A stretch of 64,000 nt of DNA from Leptospira gomenensis (GCF_004770155.1 NZ_RQFA01000061.1:1-64000); one strand, 5' to 3'; shown: positions 1-16,280, numbered from the stretch's first letter. Numbers and translations are program-made. The notes: generated by a model not told the origin, from the letters alone.

Positions 1-172
1 GAGTTCCCACACAAATTGCTACGACAAACAAAGCCGCGCTCGGGAAAACGTGTGAGTTCCCGCACAAATTGCTACGACAAACAAAGCCGCGCTCGGGAAA
101 ACGTGTGAGTTCCCGCACAAATTGCTACGACAAACAAAGCAGCGCTCGGGAAAACGTGTGAGTTCCCACAAA
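1..172. repeat. 53-bp tandem repeat array (3 full copies plus a partial)
   Basis: Copies begin at positions 1, 54 and 107, and a truncated copy begins at 160. The period is exactly 53 bp and the copies are nearly identical (cac/cgc and gccg/gcag differences). Each unit starts with GAGTTCCC, and internal units are preceded by GTGT, giving the head GTGTGAGTTCCC. The array continues off the left edge, so its true length is unknown. It ends a few bases before the dapL stop codon. It shares its head with the arrays at 56679 and 60741 but has its own tail, so it is a minisatellite rather than a CRISPR array. Copy number is likely to vary between strains. Confidence 0.95.
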
Positions 173-179
173 ACTATCT

Positions 180-1389
<1,210 letters not shown>

Positions 1390-1406
<17 letters not shown>

Positions 1407-1755
1407 CTTCCTTATTCCTATCGATTAATTTTCTTCCGGCAAAACCCTCTTCGTAACCGTGTTCGAAAAGCAAATCCTCTTCTCCGAGGTGCCAGCAATA
1501 ATATCCGTTACCGTGATCGAAATCCACGAGCCAAAGTCCTTTGACCTCGACTCCGTATTCCTGAATTTTGGAGGACCATTCGAATGTCGAAATTCGAACC
1601 TCCTCCTCTTTTTGTTCCATCTCGTTTTCGGGAAGAATTTTCTCCCGAAGTAGTGTGGTCAACTCGGACACGCGAGAATAATATTCTTCCGTAATCTCCC
1701 GGATGATCGGAAGGATATTACGCGCCTCTTCGTATGTCCATAACCTGCGTTCCAA
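1390..1755 (-). CDS. DUF2203 family protein
   Basis: A 121-residue soluble acidic protein. The opening ([17 protein letters not shown]) and the later [22 protein letters not shown] segment are the conserved parts of the DUF2203 family, whose function is unknown. The conserved GYYCWHLGE stretch supplies Cys, His and Glu that could bind a metal, but this is conjecture. It lies between pyrB (6 bp away) and dapL (17-bp overlap) on the same strand, so the three genes are probably cotranscribed. That does not reveal its role. Confidence 0.85.
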
Positions 1756-1761
1756 TTGAGT

Positions 1762-2688
1762 TTAAAAATCCTGTCCCAAAGAAAGACAAAGTAAGGTCAT
1801 CCGACTAACGACTCCGTATCTCGCCTGTCTAAAATACGCCGCATTCGGAAGATCGTCCACGTCCGTCGAAAGTTCGTTCACTCTCGGAAGAGGATGTAGA
1901 ATCGTGGTTTCCTTCTTAGAAGCGAGGATGAGTTCTTTGTTGATCTTAAAAAGATCCTTCAGACGTTCGAATTCCTTATGATCGGGAAAACGTTCCTCTT
2001 GGATGCGCGTAACGTATGCAACGTCGCATTCCCAAACCGCCTTGATATCGGTCGTTTCTTCCAGAGAAATCGGATATCCTTCCAAACCTTTCTTATAGGA
2101 TTCGGGTAAGGCCAACTCCGGAGGAGAGATCAGATACAAATGAACCTTATAGTGTCTCAAAAGATTGATCAACGAATGGATCGTCCTTCCGTACTTCAAG
2201 TCTCCGATAAAAGCGACGGTCAAACCGTCCAAGGTTCCCTTTTCCGAAATGATCGTGTATAAATCCAAAAGCGCCTGCGTGGGATGTTGACCCGCTCCAT
2301 CCCCTGCATTGATGACTGGGATTTTCACCGCACCCGCCGCGATCCGGGAAGAACCTTCCACGGGATGACGAATCACCGCTATGTCCGCGTAGGCTTCGAC
2401 CATCTTCATGGTGTCGTATAACGTTTCTCCTTTTGAGATCGAGGAGAATTGAAATCCCACCGTGGAGATAACCCTTCCTCCCAAACGTTCCATCGCCGCT
2501 TCGAACGAAAGCCTTGTTCTTGTGGAAGCCTCGAAAAAAAGGGAAGCGAGAAGTTTACCGGTCAAAATTCCGAAAGCCTTGTTTTGTTCCACGAGGCGTT
2601 CCATATCCCTGGTTTTTCCGATGAGAAAATCCAGATCCGCCTTGGAGAATTGTTCGGTGTCGAGTACGTTCTTATGATTGTAGGACAT
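1762..2688 (-). CDS. pyrB: Aspartate carbamoyltransferase catalytic subunit
   Basis: Condenses carbamoyl phosphate with aspartate, the first committed step of pyrimidine synthesis. From the ATG at 2688 the protein is 308 residues, as in other PyrB proteins. The carbamoyl-phosphate loop STRTR is at about 55-59, followed by [23 protein letters not shown] and HPLPRVNE, all canonical. The open frame continues upstream to 2865, but those 59 residues have no PyrB similarity and run antisense-free through the end of the desaturase gene, so the internal start was chosen. No Shine-Dalgarno is obvious. No pyrI regulatory subunit is nearby. Confidence 0.95.
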   Translation of the reverse strand: MSYNHKNVLDTEQFSKADLDFLIGKTRDMERLVEQNKAFGILTGKLLASLFFEASTRTRLSFEAAMERLGGRVISTVGFQFSSISKGETLYDTMKMVEAYADIAVIRHPVEGSSRIAAGAVKIPVINAGDGAGQHPTQALLDLYTIISEKGTLDGLTVAFIGDLKYGRTIHSLINLLRHYKVHLYLISPPELALPESYKKGLEGYPISLEETTDIKAVWECDVAYVTRIQEERFPDHKEFERLKDLFKINKELILASKKETTILHPLPRVNELSTDVDDLPNAAYFRQARYGVVSRMTLLCLSLGQDF

Positions 2689-2744
2689 TAAGCGACAGAA
2701 TGTAGAAAAACCCCCGTTTGACAAATCAAAATGAACGACCGAAC

Positions 2745-3665
2745 TCAGGATTTTTCGGGAAGAGGCAAAAGCCCCCGCAGTTGTCGCAAGGATTGTCTCC
2801 CGAGAGAAAGGTCGATGCGGTCCCCGCTTTTTTCGAACTGGGACGGAAGACGATTCCAAGGACAACCGGGAAAACGATGATGCACCCGATGAAGATTAAA
2901 ATTGAGAAACAACGAGGAAAAAAAAATCGGAAGCCCTAAATTGTATGCGGAATTAGGATCGTCCACTTCCTTTCCGTAGTGGTAGGAATGATCCAAAAAC
3001 GAAACCACACTTCCTCGTAAAATCAGAACGACCGTCAAAATCCAAAAATTCGAACCGCAAAAATAAAACGCGGAACCGAACAACAAAAAGATACAAAACG
3101 AATCGAAACGAAGTTCACGAACGATTTCCGGTTTTTGAATCTGTTTAAAAAAAGCCCTGTGCGCCGGAAAAACGGAAAAGAACCTTTCCGCGATCGGAAC
3201 CGACATCGACAAAGGAAGCGATAACAAAAAACCGCCCGCGGCCTCCAGAAAGTAGGTTCCGTAAAACAGTTTTCCGTAATATACGATCGATTGTCCGATT
3301 TTGGAAACGCCGTTTTTTTCCAAAAATTCGATACGCTCCCCTTCCGATCGGTTGAATTTATGATGGATGAGATGCGCGGTTTTAGCGACCTGAAACGGAG
3401 TTCCGAAAAGGATACAAAGGACCCTGCCCGCAAAACGACTTTCGGTTCTCGAATTGGAAAAATTACCGTGGATACATTCGTGAATCAAAGCCCACAACGT
3501 GTAGGACAAAAAGGCGGAGACAAAGATAAAAAAACAAGAGACAGCCCGAAAACCGTAACCGAACAAAAAATTCCAAAAATATAATATTATAAAAAACGAA
3601 CACAACAAAGCCGCGATCAGGCGGTTGACGAAGACGGGAAGATCCCTCAAGGGAATTTGCGACAT
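2745..3665 (-). CDS. Membrane fatty acid desaturase family protein
   Basis: A 306-residue integral membrane protein with the three histidine clusters of the di-iron desaturase/hydroxylase superfamily: HECIH at about 62-66, HLIHH at about 98-102 and HRVHH near 260. Hydrophobic stretches flank them (about 15-60, 140-160, 190-220). The substrate is probably a fatty acyl chain or carotenoid-like lipid; the sequence alone does not say which. The 3' end lies 56 bp upstream of the pyrB start on the same strand. The cluster spacing resembles the acyl-lipid desaturase type more than the AlkB type found at 34807. Confidence 0.85.
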   Translation of the reverse strand: MSQIPLRDLPVFVNRLIAALLCSFFIILYFWNFLFGYGFRAVSCFFIFVSAFLSYTLWALIHECIHGNFSNSRTESRFAGRVLCILFGTPFQVAKTAHLIHHKFNRSEGERIEFLEKNGVSKIGQSIVYYGKLFYGTYFLEAAGGFLLSLPLSMSVPIAERFFSVFPAHRAFFKQIQKPEIVRELRFDSFCIFLLFGSAFYFCGSNFWILTVVLILRGSVVSFLDHSYHYGKEVDDPNSAYNLGLPIFFSSLFLNFNLHRVHHRFPGCPWNRLPSQFEKSGDRIDLSLGRQSLRQLRGLLPLPEKS

Positions 3666-3884
3666 AACGATGATTTCCGATATTCCAGGAAACGATTCAC
3701 GAAAAAACGCCGAACAAAAAGAAGATCCAATCGTTCGCCGAAAATCCGGACGGCTCTATGGTTTTAGGAATGTGGTATTTAAGCCGAACTTTCGCGTCAA
3801 GAAAGGAAGCGGAGTTTTCTCCCTAACCGACGCGAAAAATTCCAACCCGTAGCGACGGGAAATCTTGGATCCCATCGATGTCGC

Positions 3885-4151
3885 TTAATAACCGCCGCCG
3901 GAACCGGCGCTCCCGGAAGTTCCCCCGCCGCCGCAAAACGAGAGAACTCCCAAATACAACGGATCACAGGACGAAGAATACGCAGGATTGGAGGAAGTGC
4001 AGGCGATATAAGACGCCGCCGCGACTTGACAGTTTTTCTTATCTGCGTCTTTGGATTTTTGATCGGAATCTCCGCCGTAATTCGAACAGGAGGAAGCAAG
4101 CGTCGCGATCGTCGCAAACACCGTCAGTCGAAGAAAAAAATTGAATTTCAC
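3885..4151 (-). CDS. Small Cys/Gly-rich putative lipoprotein
   Basis: The proposed GTG start at 4151 has AAGGAA about 9 bp upstream and gives 88 residues. It has a hydrophobic signal (VKFNFFLRLTVFATIATLAS) and a lipobox-like LASSC, then a short KSKDADKK linker, several cysteines (CQVAAASYIACTSS, SSSCDPLY, SFCGGGG) and a Gly/Ser tail. The longer ATG frame from 4451 adds 100 residues of low-complexity Phe/Arg-rich sequence and is unlikely to be translated. No family is recognised. It is divergent from the hydrolase at 4441 across about 290 bp of A-rich DNA. Confidence 0.6.
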   Translation of the reverse strand: MKFNFFLRLTVFATIATLASSCSNYGGDSDQKSKDADKKNCQVAAASYIACTSSNPAYSSSCDPLYLGVLSFCGGGGTSGSAGSGGGY

Positions 4152-4440
4152 GTTCGTTTCCTTATCCGTTGCGGATTTAGAATCGCACCGGATCGAAGAA
4201 AAGGATGACACGAAGAAAAGAAAATAAAATAAAAAAAGGAATCCGGTCCTTCTCGCACGAACATACGGACGTTTTCCGGGAACGAAAGGAAAATCCGAAA
4301 AAAAAGAAAGCCGAGAACGTTCGACCTTAAAAAAAATCGCAAGTATCGTTCGAATCTTTTTAAAAGAAGACTGGAAAGAACGGCAAAGAATCGGGAACCT
4401 GACCGAAATCATCGCGTTCCAATCCCATAATAAAATCCTT

Positions 4441-5487
<1,047 letters not shown>

Positions 5488-5586
5488 ACTTGTTTCGGGC
5501 AGAAATCGACTGATCGTAAATTCGTTGTTATACGATTCTTGAAACGGCGGATCGTTTAAAGTGCGTTCGCCGAACCCGAAAAGGAA

Positions 5587-6039
5587 ATGAAAAAGACGAT
5601 TTATAGGTTCGAGACGGAAGAAGACGAACCGTTCATTCAATCCTTATTAGAAAAAAATAATTTACCTTACCAAGATATCGGCATCGGAAATCGTTTCGAT
5701 TTTATTTTAGCCGAACGGGACGGAACGCTCGTCGGAGTCGTAGGTCTGGAGGTTTTCGACGAAGTGGCTTTATTGCGCTCTTTCTGCGTCGAAGAAAAAT
5801 ATCGGAACGAAAAAATCGGAACTTCGCTCTATCAAAAAATGCTCGCGCACGCCCGATCCAAAGGCGTAGACGAGTTGTATTTATTGACGACCTCCGCCGA
5901 AAGATATTTCCTTCGGCTCGGTTTCGAAATCGTCGATCGTAAAACGGCTCCCGACTCGATCCGAACCTCTTCGGAATTTCAAGACTTCTGCCCGGGTTCC
6001 GCGGCTTTTATGAAACGTTCGCTCCCTCCTTCTCCTTAA
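5587..6039 (+). CDS. GNAT N-acetyltransferase, ArsN2-like
   Basis: A 150-residue single-domain GNAT protein. The acetyl-CoA loop is seen as VEEKYRNEKIGTSLYQKML (about 73-91). The LTTSAERYFLRLGFEIVDR segment and the C-terminal SSEFQDFCPGSAAFMKR resemble the ArsN2 family annotated with arsenic resistance operons. No other ars gene is adjacent, so an arsenic role is not supported by context. An AAGGAA ribosome binding site directly precedes the ATG. Confidence 0.8.
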   Translation: MKKTIYRFETEEDEPFIQSLLEKNNLPYQDIGIGNRFDFILAERDGTLVGVVGLEVFDEVALLRSFCVEEKYRNEKIGTSLYQKMLAHARSKGVDELYLLTTSAERYFLRLGFEIVDRKTAPDSIRTSSEFQDFCPGSAAFMKRSLPPSP

Positions 6040-6220
6040 AAAATCTTTTTTAGAACCGCGAAAAGGACGGAAGAATCCTCGTCTTAGATAGAACTCTTTG
6101 CGCCGGTTGCGCAGTAAAAATAGACGTCGAATCCTTCGCAAAAAATCGCTTTTCCCAAGGTCCGTCGTAATACCGTCAAAATTCACTTTACCGCGTACGT
6201 TTTCGGCCTCGTGTGGAGAA

Positions 6221-6862
6221 ATGATCTCTGGTCTAAACGGAATTCTTAAAAAATTGGAAGTCGGATTCGTTCATTTGGAAACGGCCGGAGTCACCTACGA
6301 AGTCACCGTATCGTTCAAAACGTATCTCGAACTCAAAACGATCTCTCCGTCGTCGGAAGTCCGACTCCATATCTTCCACGCAATGAACGAACGCGGACAA
6401 AGGTTGTTTGGATTTCTTACGGAACAGGATAAGGAATTTTTCAAAGTCATCAAAGGGCTGCAAGGCATCGGGGAATTGACCGCTCTAAAAATCCTTTCCT
6501 TCTTTTCCGCAGAAGATTTGTACCGGATCGTACAATCCGGAGAAGCGAAGGAACTCGAAAAAATTCCCAAGGTGAAAGGAAAGACCTCGGAAAAGATCTT
6601 TTTCGAAGTCAAACAAAACCTCAAAAAGTTGGAACTCTTTCTTTCGGGAACTCCCACAAAAGGAATTCCGATTTCTTCCGATTCTCCCTCGACCGATCCG
6701 AAAGAAGCCGCCTTTTTCCGAAGAAAAGAAATTGCGATCTTAGGTCTGGTTCAACTCGGCTTCGATGAAAAATCGGCAATCAAGGAAGTCGAAAAAATTC
6801 TCAAAGAAACACCCGAAATCGATCCCGGAGAACTGATCCGGGAAATTCTCCAACGTTTGTAG
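6221..6862 (+). CDS. ruvA: Holliday junction branch migration protein RuvA
   Basis: The DNA-binding subunit that loads RuvB on Holliday junctions. From the ATG at 6221 (GGAG 5 bp upstream) the protein is 213 residues. It opens with [14 protein letters not shown], the OB-fold N-terminus. Two helix-hairpin-helix segments follow ([16 protein letters not shown] and [16 protein letters not shown]), then an acidic linker and a C-terminal UBA-like domain that contacts RuvB (about 165-213). The frame is open upstream to 6098, but the extra 41 residues are Arg-rich and unrelated to RuvA. ruvB and ruvC are not in the window. Confidence 0.95.
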   Translation: MISGLNGILKKLEVGFVHLETAGVTYEVTVSFKTYLELKTISPSSEVRLHIFHAMNERGQRLFGFLTEQDKEFFKVIKGLQGIGELTALKILSFFSAEDLYRIVQSGEAKELEKIPKVKGKTSEKIFFEVKQNLKKLELFLSGTPTKGIPISSDSPSTDPKEAAFFRRKEIAILGLVQLGFDEKSAIKEVEKILKETPEIDPGELIREILQRL

Positions 6863-8474
<1,612 letters not shown>

Positions 8475-8486
8475 GAGAGAACATAC

Positions 8487-9362
<876 letters not shown>

Positions 9363-9408
9363 CCGGAGCCTTACCAAAGACGGTTCAAACTCGAAGAAGG
9401 AGAACGGA

Positions 9409-10980
<1,572 letters not shown>

Positions 10981-11001
10981 CCAAACGGAGGGCGGGCGCG
11001 A

Positions 11002-12447
11002 TTGAGAAAGAATTTTTTTGTCGTCCTCGGCGCCTTCTTTTTTTCCGTTCTGCTCGGCGTATTACTTTGGAAGTTTTTCACACGCAAAACCGATTCGGTT
11101 TATAAAAACTTCTCCAAAGGGAATTGGGAAGACGTAGTCTTAGAGGTTCTCAAAAAAAAAGATCCGGATCTCGAGGACTATTCGTACGCTTCCCTCTCTT
11201 TGGCGGAATTCAATTCGTATCTGCTCGGCGTATCCGCCGAAAAGAGGGAAAAGACGGCGCAAAAATTTTCGGAAAAATCGGGGCTTACGTTTTCCAAACG
11301 TGCGGTTTCCGGAAGAACGATTTACACATTCGAAGACCGTTTTTTTTCCTTTCTCCCGGACGGATCATTTTTAAAAACGAGGGCGCTTTGTAAAAAACTG
11401 ACCCTCGGCTCCGAATACGAAACCGCCGATGTGCTTTCCCGATATCTCACCAAATTGCTCGGATCCAATCCGCTACCCTTATACAAGGAATACAATCAGG
11501 CGATTCTCAAATCCTTGGCGGCAGGATCCGCGAAGGAACTCGACGACAACGGAAGAAACAAACTCGCGCGTTTGCTCGAATATTTTTCGGGACGCGAAGA
11601 CTCACCGTTTAACGCGAGTAAGGCGATCGTAGAAGGCAAAAATCTCAACGTAAGAACCGGACCCGGAACGGAAAATCCGATCGCCTTTCAATTTAAGGGA
11701 GGAGAAACGGTTTTCGTACTCGATCGGGATTCGCGCACGGAAACCATCGCGGGAAAACGAGGAAACTGGAACCAGGTTTTCGATCTCAAAAACGGAGCCG
11801 TAGGTTGGATTTTTTCCGGGTTTCTCAAAAACGCGGCACCGGACGTATCGATCGCGGAAACAATGGAGGAATCCTTCCGAGCGCTCGATCGAGCCCCCGT
11901 ATGGGATTTTGAAACTTGGAACGAAAACGAGGTTCCGTCCGGATTCCAAGGGGAATATCACCGCACGGAAAAGATCGCACTCGACGGGGACTTCGGAATC
12001 GTACTCCATTCCTCCCAAAACAAATACGATCTTATGTGCAGAACGATCGAAGAACCGTTTCGCGATCTCGAATTTTACGTGGCTTATCTTGGGGGAAAAA
12101 CCGCGCTTCCCGTCTTCACCTTGTTTGCCGGTTCGCCGGGAGACTTACAAAAGGCGTTCGAGATAGAAATGGACTCGGAAAGCATTTCCATAAACCGGAA
12201 TCGATATATCACGGGTGATAATTTTTCGAAGAAAAAATTCCGACTCAATCTTCAAAACGCTGAAAACGGACTCAACGCCGCGTTGGTTCTTGCGGAAAAA
12301 AAAGTCCTTTCCGGAATCGATCCTCTCGAACGGATCCAAACGGACGGAGGAATACGATGGAGGCTTTGTCTTTCCACGCCTAGGGAACGCGCGGATTCGG
12401 GAGACACATCCAATCTCGGAATTTTTCAGTTCAAATTCATTCCATAG
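11002..12447 (+). CDS. Membrane-anchored SH3-domain protein
   Basis: 481 residues beginning at a TTG codon with GGAGGG about 10 bp upstream; no ATG fits the start. An N-terminal transmembrane segment (about 4-24, FFVVLGAFFFSVLLGVLLW) anchors it, probably facing the periplasm. A bacterial SH3-type domain is at about 208-272 (KNLNVRTGPGTENP ... GAVGWIFSGFLKNA). The C-terminal ~200 residues look beta-rich and are not recognised. It lies 21 bp after the TolC-like gene. Bacterial SH3 domains often bind peptidoglycan peptides, but this is not shown here. Confidence 0.75.
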   Translation: MRKNFFVVLGAFFFSVLLGVLLWKFFTRKTDSVYKNFSKGNWEDVVLEVLKKKDPDLEDYSYASLSLAEFNSYLLGVSAEKREKTAQKFSEKSGLTFSKRAVSGRTIYTFEDRFFSFLPDGSFLKTRALCKKLTLGSEYETADVLSRYLTKLLGSNPLPLYKEYNQAILKSLAAGSAKELDDNGRNKLARLLEYFSGREDSPFNASKAIVEGKNLNVRTGPGTENPIAFQFKGGETVFVLDRDSRTETIAGKRGNWNQVFDLKNGAVGWIFSGFLKNAAPDVSIAETMEESFRALDRAPVWDFETWNENEVPSGFQGEYHRTEKIALDGDFGIVLHSSQNKYDLMCRTIEEPFRDLEFYVAYLGGKTALPVFTLFAGSPGDLQKAFEIEMDSESISINRNRYITGDNFSKKKFRLNLQNAENGLNAALVLAEKKVLSGIDPLERIQTDGGIRWRLCLSTPRERADSGDTSNLGIFQFKFIP

Positions 12448-12486
12448 GAAATCATAAATTAGAATATTCTAATAAAATGAGGGAAT

Positions 12487-12732
12487 ATGCCTACTTACGA
12501 CTATAAATGTAAAGCCTGCGGACAAACATTCGAACGATTCCATTCCATGAAGGACGATCCGGTCAGTGATTGTCCCCTCTGCGGAAAAAAAGGGGAAGTG
12601 GAAAGGATGATTTCCAACGGTTCGGGAATCATCTTCAAAGGAACCGGTTTCTACGTGACCGATTACAAAAAAAGCGGTTCGGGCTCCGGAGAATCCTCGG
12701 GTTCCGCGACCTCCCCTTCCTCTTCGGATTAA
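12487..12732 (+). CDS. FmdB-family zinc ribbon protein
   Basis: An 81-residue small protein that starts MPTYDYKCKACGQTFERF, with CxxC pairs KCKACG and DCPLCG forming a zinc ribbon, then MISNGSGIIFKGTGFYVTDY, which is the conserved FmdB/CxxC_CXXC_SSSS signature. A Ser/Gly-rich tail follows (GSGSGESSGSATSPSSSD). The family is regulatory in name, but its function is not well defined. The ATG is preceded by GAGGGAAT. It lies 4 bp upstream of lpxI. Confidence 0.9.
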   Translation: MPTYDYKCKACGQTFERFHSMKDDPVSDCPLCGKKGEVERMISNGSGIIFKGTGFYVTDYKKSGSGSGESSGSATSPSSSD

Positions 12733-12736
12733 TCGT

Positions 12737-13585
12737 TTGGGAAGACTGGGAATCCTTGCCGGTGCGGGAGAACTTCCGCACATCGGAATGAAAGAAGCCC
12801 TCGCCGCCGGAGAGGATCCTCTTTTTTTATCCATTATAGAATCCGAATTCAACGTGGGAGAATACGCGGATCGTAATCTTCCGATCCATATCGTAAAGAT
12901 AGGGGCCCTTCTCAAAGTTTGCAAACGGCACAACATCGATCGCCTTCTTTTGCTCGGAAAGGTTAAAAAGGAAATCATATTCAAAAATTTGAAATTTGAT
13001 CTCAAGGCGCTCAGCCTTTTGGCTCGAATGATCAATAGGCACGATTACTCGATATTTAAAACCGTCTCGGAAGAATTCGCTAAGGAAAAAATAACGATCA
13101 TATCGCAGAAAACGTATCTCCAATCCCTATTTCTTCCGGAAGGAAAATATACGAAAAAGTCGCTTAACAAAAAAGAGTTAGAGGACGCGGAATTCGGAAT
13201 GGAATACGCGCAGAAAATCGCAGGACTTGATATAGGTCAAACCGTGGTCGTTCTCGACAAATCCGTGTTAGCCGTAGAGGCCGTCGAGGGGACCGATCTC
13301 GCGATCAGACGCGGCGGATCGTATGCGAAAAAGGGAAAGGCGACCGTATGTAAAAGTTCCAAGTTGAATCAGGATCATAGGTTCGACCTTCCTACCGTGG
13401 GAGTGGAAACGCTGCGGTCCATGTACGAAAACAACTGTGGAACGTTGGCTTTGCGGACCGGAGAAACGATCATAGTCCACCCCGAAGAATTTATTAACCT
13501 TGCAGAAAAACTGAAAATCAACATCCTAAGTATCGGCGATGGCAAACTTGCGAAAATCAACTCAACATATCAAAAAAAACGCTAA
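12737..13585 (+). CDS. lpxI: UDP-2,3-diacylglucosamine pyrophosphatase LpxI
   Basis: Hydrolyses UDP-2,3-diacylglucosamine to lipid X, the step before LpxB in lipid A synthesis; LpxI replaces LpxH in many bacteria. 282 residues from a TTG start, chosen because the conserved glycine-rich N-terminus (LGILAGAGELP) begins at once. The C-terminal part, with VVVLDKSVLAVEAVEGTDLAIRRGG and the DLPTVGVETLR region, is typical of the family. Its 3' end overlaps lpxB by 47 bp, so the two consecutive pathway enzymes are coupled. Confidence 0.9.
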   Translation: MGRLGILAGAGELPHIGMKEALAAGEDPLFLSIIESEFNVGEYADRNLPIHIVKIGALLKVCKRHNIDRLLLLGKVKKEIIFKNLKFDLKALSLLARMINRHDYSIFKTVSEEFAKEKITIISQKTYLQSLFLPEGKYTKKSLNKKELEDAEFGMEYAQKIAGLDIGQTVVVLDKSVLAVEAVEGTDLAIRRGGSYAKKGKATVCKSSKLNQDHRFDLPTVGVETLRSMYENNCGTLALRTGETIIVHPEEFINLAEKLKINILSIGDGKLAKINSTYQKKR

Positions 13586-14807
13586 TATTCCGCAGCTTGT
13601 GAAACGGGAAAGCGGAACTACCAAAAAGGATGATCCGAAAATTCTAATGCTCGCCGGAGAACATTCGGGAGATTTATTGGGCGGCGAGTTGTTGCGCGAG
13701 CTCAAAAAAAACTTTCCCGAGCTCGAGACTTTCGGAGTCGGCGGAGAAAGAATGATCGAGGAAGGATTCGAATCCATTGAATCCATGGAGGAACTTTCGA
13801 TCATAGGATTTTCCGCAATCCTATTCAAGTACCGTTTTCTGAAAAAACTCATCGGTCGAATATTAAACGAAGCGGTGAGCCGTAATTGTACACACGCGAT
13901 CCTCATAGACTATCCCGGTTTTAATCTTCGCCTCGCAAAGGAATTGAAAAAACTCGGAATCGTCGTGATTTTTTACGTTTCTCCGCAACTCTGGGCTTGG
14001 AAGTTCAATAGGATTTATACGATCAGAGACAATGTGGATCTTATGCTCGTGCTTTTTCCGTTCGAAAAGGAAATCTATGATCGTTACGGAGTAGCGTGTG
14101 AATTCGTCGGACATCCTCTCGCAGTGCGTCTTAGGGAAAAACTTCGCAAGGAGGCTCCCATAGAGGAAAGTGGAGAAAAAATCCACTACCACACAACCGT
14201 CACCTTGATGCCGGGCTCCCGAAGCGGCGAGATAAGAAGATTGTTAAACGACATGCTCGAATCGGCGGGAAAAATCGACGAACACTACGAAATCGAAAAA
14301 AAGAAAGTCCGTTTTCTGCTCCCGAATATAAACCAAAAAGAGGAGTTGTATATTCTGGAAAGGATCGAAAACGTCAGGACGAAATACCCGAATCTTAAAA
14401 TCGAATATCTTTTCGATCGTTCTCTACGTGCGATAGAATCGGCCGATCTCGTGTTAGTGGCTTCGGGAACCGCGACGCTGGAAGTCGCTTATTTCGAAAA
14501 ACCCATGATCATATTGTATAAGGTAAGCATGTTGACTTACGTAATCGGTTCTCTCTTTATCCGGACGGCTAACATAGGTTTGGTGAATATCCTTTCCGGA
14601 AAGGAAATCTGCAGGGAAATCGTTCAAGCGGAATGTACACCTGCGCATATCGTCGAAGAAGCGTTGTCCCTTCTCGAAAACAAAAAATATCGGAATAAAA
14701 CCGTCGAGGATATCCGAAAAGTAAAGGAATCCCTGGGTAGCGAAAATTCCTCCAGACACGCCGCGAGAGAAATCGTGAAACTGATCAAAATCGGTCCGAA
14801 AAAATGA
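13539..14807 (+). CDS. lpxB: Lipid-A-disaccharide synthase
   Basis: A membrane-associated GT19 glycosyltransferase that joins lipid X and UDP-diacylglucosamine. 422 residues with an N-terminal extension of about 34. The core starts at KILMLAGEHSGDLLGG and contains IDYPGFNLRLAKEL, YVSPQLWAWK, FVGHPL and LMPGSRSGEIRRL, all family hallmarks. The C-terminal half has VLVASGTATLE. The ATG at 13539 lies inside lpxI; a later non-ATG start would remove the extension, so the exact start is uncertain. Confidence 0.95.
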   Translation: MANLRKSTQHIKKNANIPQLVKRESGTTKKDDPKILMLAGEHSGDLLGGELLRELKKNFPELETFGVGGERMIEEGFESIESMEELSIIGFSAILFKYRFLKKLIGRILNEAVSRNCTHAILIDYPGFNLRLAKELKKLGIVVIFYVSPQLWAWKFNRIYTIRDNVDLMLVLFPFEKEIYDRYGVACEFVGHPLAVRLREKLRKEAPIEESGEKIHYHTTVTLMPGSRSGEIRRLLNDMLESAGKIDEHYEIEKKKVRFLLPNINQKEELYILERIENVRTKYPNLKIEYLFDRSLRAIESADLVLVASGTATLEVAYFEKPMIILYKVSMLTYVIGSLFIRTANIGLVNILSGKEICREIVQAECTPAHIVEEALSLLENKKYRNKTVEDIRKVKESLGSENSSRHAAREIVKLIKIGPKK

Positions 14808-14899
14808 ACCGACCAAGTCCAAACAGTATATTCGCGGATACGATTGCGTATATTCTAAACTACTAAACTACCCCACCCGCCGGCTTCGGGACGTTCCGA

Positions 14900-15538
14900 T
14901 CATCTGCAAAGAGATGTACATTCGTTTTTCATGGACAGACAGGAAAGAAGGGCGAACTGACTCAAAGCGCGTCCGTTCTGTGCGTTGGCATTGTTCGGAT
15001 CCATGCCGAAATATATCGAATACGTTGAATCGACCGTAGCCGCGCAACGCAGATAAAGGATATCCGGATAACTCACCCTCAACTGAAGGAAATTAGCGGA
15101 AAGAATCCCCGCGGAAGAAAGAACGGGACCTGGAACGTCTGTATTGTTTGTGTCGTCGTCTCCGCCGCGAAAAAGTTCGCACAGGGCGGAACCGCTTAGT
15201 TTTTTAACGGGAAGAACAAACGTTTCGTTCGAATAGATAGAAATTTTATAAATGTCCACGTCGGCGGCCGGAGAAATGTTACCGTTCAACTGAACGGGTT
15301 TCACCTCCGGATAATCGAGCAACTCTCGGTTAAAAAACGTATCGTTGTTAAACGACTCCTCGTCTACGATATCGGGAGTTTGATTGAGCGGTGAATACAA
15401 CGTGCTCACGAATAATGTGGAAGAACAACTTTGAAAGGAAGCATTACATCGTCTTCGACATTCGTCGTCGCCGAAATTGGAACAGTAAAGGATCAAAAAG
15501 AAAAACGCGGTAGGAAAAACGGATCTGATTCGTTTCAC
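14900..15538 (-). CDS. Cys-mirror lipoprotein, paralogue 1 (PPC-like core)
   Basis: 212 residues with a signal and lipobox ending at C19 (LILYC). N-terminal cysteines C27, C31, C38 form CX3CX6C. C-terminal cysteines C200, C207, C211 form the mirror CX6CX3C. Two more sit in the core (ALCELFRG, LRCAATV). The core, with LNGNISPAADVDIYKISI, resembles a pre-peptidase C-terminal (PPC) beta-sandwich. It is the last of three tandem paralogues and overlaps the previous one by ATGA. Probably surface or periplasmic with several disulfides; function unknown. Confidence 0.8.
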   Translation of the reverse strand: MKRIRSVFPTAFFFLILYCSNFGDDECRRRCNASFQSCSSTLFVSTLYSPLNQTPDIVDEESFNNDTFFNRELLDYPEVKPVQLNGNISPAADVDIYKISIYSNETFVLPVKKLSGSALCELFRGGDDDTNNTDVPGPVLSSAGILSANFLQLRVSYPDILYLRCAATVDSTYSIYFGMDPNNANAQNGRALSQFALLSCLSMKNECTSLCR

Positions 15539-16197
15539 AAAAAAAACCTCGACTTACAGTTTCTACGGCAACCCAGTTCGCCGGAATAACAAAATGCAGC
15601 TCCGGTCGCCGCGATACCGTTCCTTTCGTTTTTACGAAGGTCGTCGCTTTCGACGTTAAAAGAATAATTTCCGACGGAAGAGGAAGAACAAACAAAATAT
15701 AAAACCGAATGGACGCCTAACGTAAAAACCGTCTCCGCAGTCGAGACCGTTCCCAACGATTCAAGCGACGGATCCGGATTCAAATCGTCGTTGAACTGTT
15801 CCTGTCCGGCATATACTACACAGAAGTTCGTTTCGGAAGCAGAAACGATTGAATAGCGAGTTTCGTTCGAACCCCCTCTTAGATAGAACTTGTAAACGTC
15901 GGTTTCATTCGGAGCGGATATCGAACCGCTCAACCGGATGTTCGCCCCGAAAAAGGAAGAATAGCCGGTAAGAATCTGCGCGCTCGCAAACGTATTATGG
16001 ATTCCTAAAGTATTCTCCGTTACGTTCTGGACCGTCGTCCTTTCCGAAAATTCCCCGGAAAAAATATAAGCGGCAGACACGCAGGCGTCTCGATCTTTTT
16101 CGCATTCCGAACGGCACCGGTCGTAATGTGTATCAACTCCGTTACAATAAAAACAGAAAAGACAGAAAATCGAAGGGATTCTGTATACGAATTTCAT
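15535..16197 (-). CDS. Cys-mirror lipoprotein, paralogue 2 (PPC-like core)
   Basis: 220 residues, lipid-modifiable C18 (CFYC). CX3CX6C is at C28, C32, C39 and CX6CX3C at C203, C210, C214. Core cysteines are in NFCVVYAG and YFVCSSS. The PPC-like signature is LSGSISAPNETDVYKFYL. The NPDPSLESLGTV segment aligns with paralogue 3 (NPDPSLTSLGTL). It is closer in sequence to paralogue 3 than to paralogue 1, and lies in the same operon. Confidence 0.8.
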   Translation of the reverse strand: MKFVYRIPSIFCLFCFYCNGVDTHYDRCRSECEKDRDACVSAAYIFSGEFSERTTVQNVTENTLGIHNTFASAQILTGYSSFFGANIRLSGSISAPNETDVYKFYLRGGSNETRYSIVSASETNFCVVYAGQEQFNDDLNPDPSLESLGTVSTAETVFTLGVHSVLYFVCSSSSVGNYSFNVESDDLRKNERNGIAATGAAFCYSGELGCRRNCKSRFFL

Positions 16198-16280
16198 TTT
16201 ATACGAAACCGGGACGATCCGCCATAGAACGAAATTCGGCGAATCGCTTCCAAGTTCGAGTAGTTAGTCGCAGAACGGTC

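Noticed and set aside
1..172. Possible CRISPR array
   Set aside because: Whole 53-bp units are identical; there are no variable spacers, and no cas genes are present. It is a minisatellite.
2689..2865. Upstream extension of pyrB
   Set aside because: No PyrB similarity and it overlaps the desaturase gene; the ATG at 2688 gives the family length.
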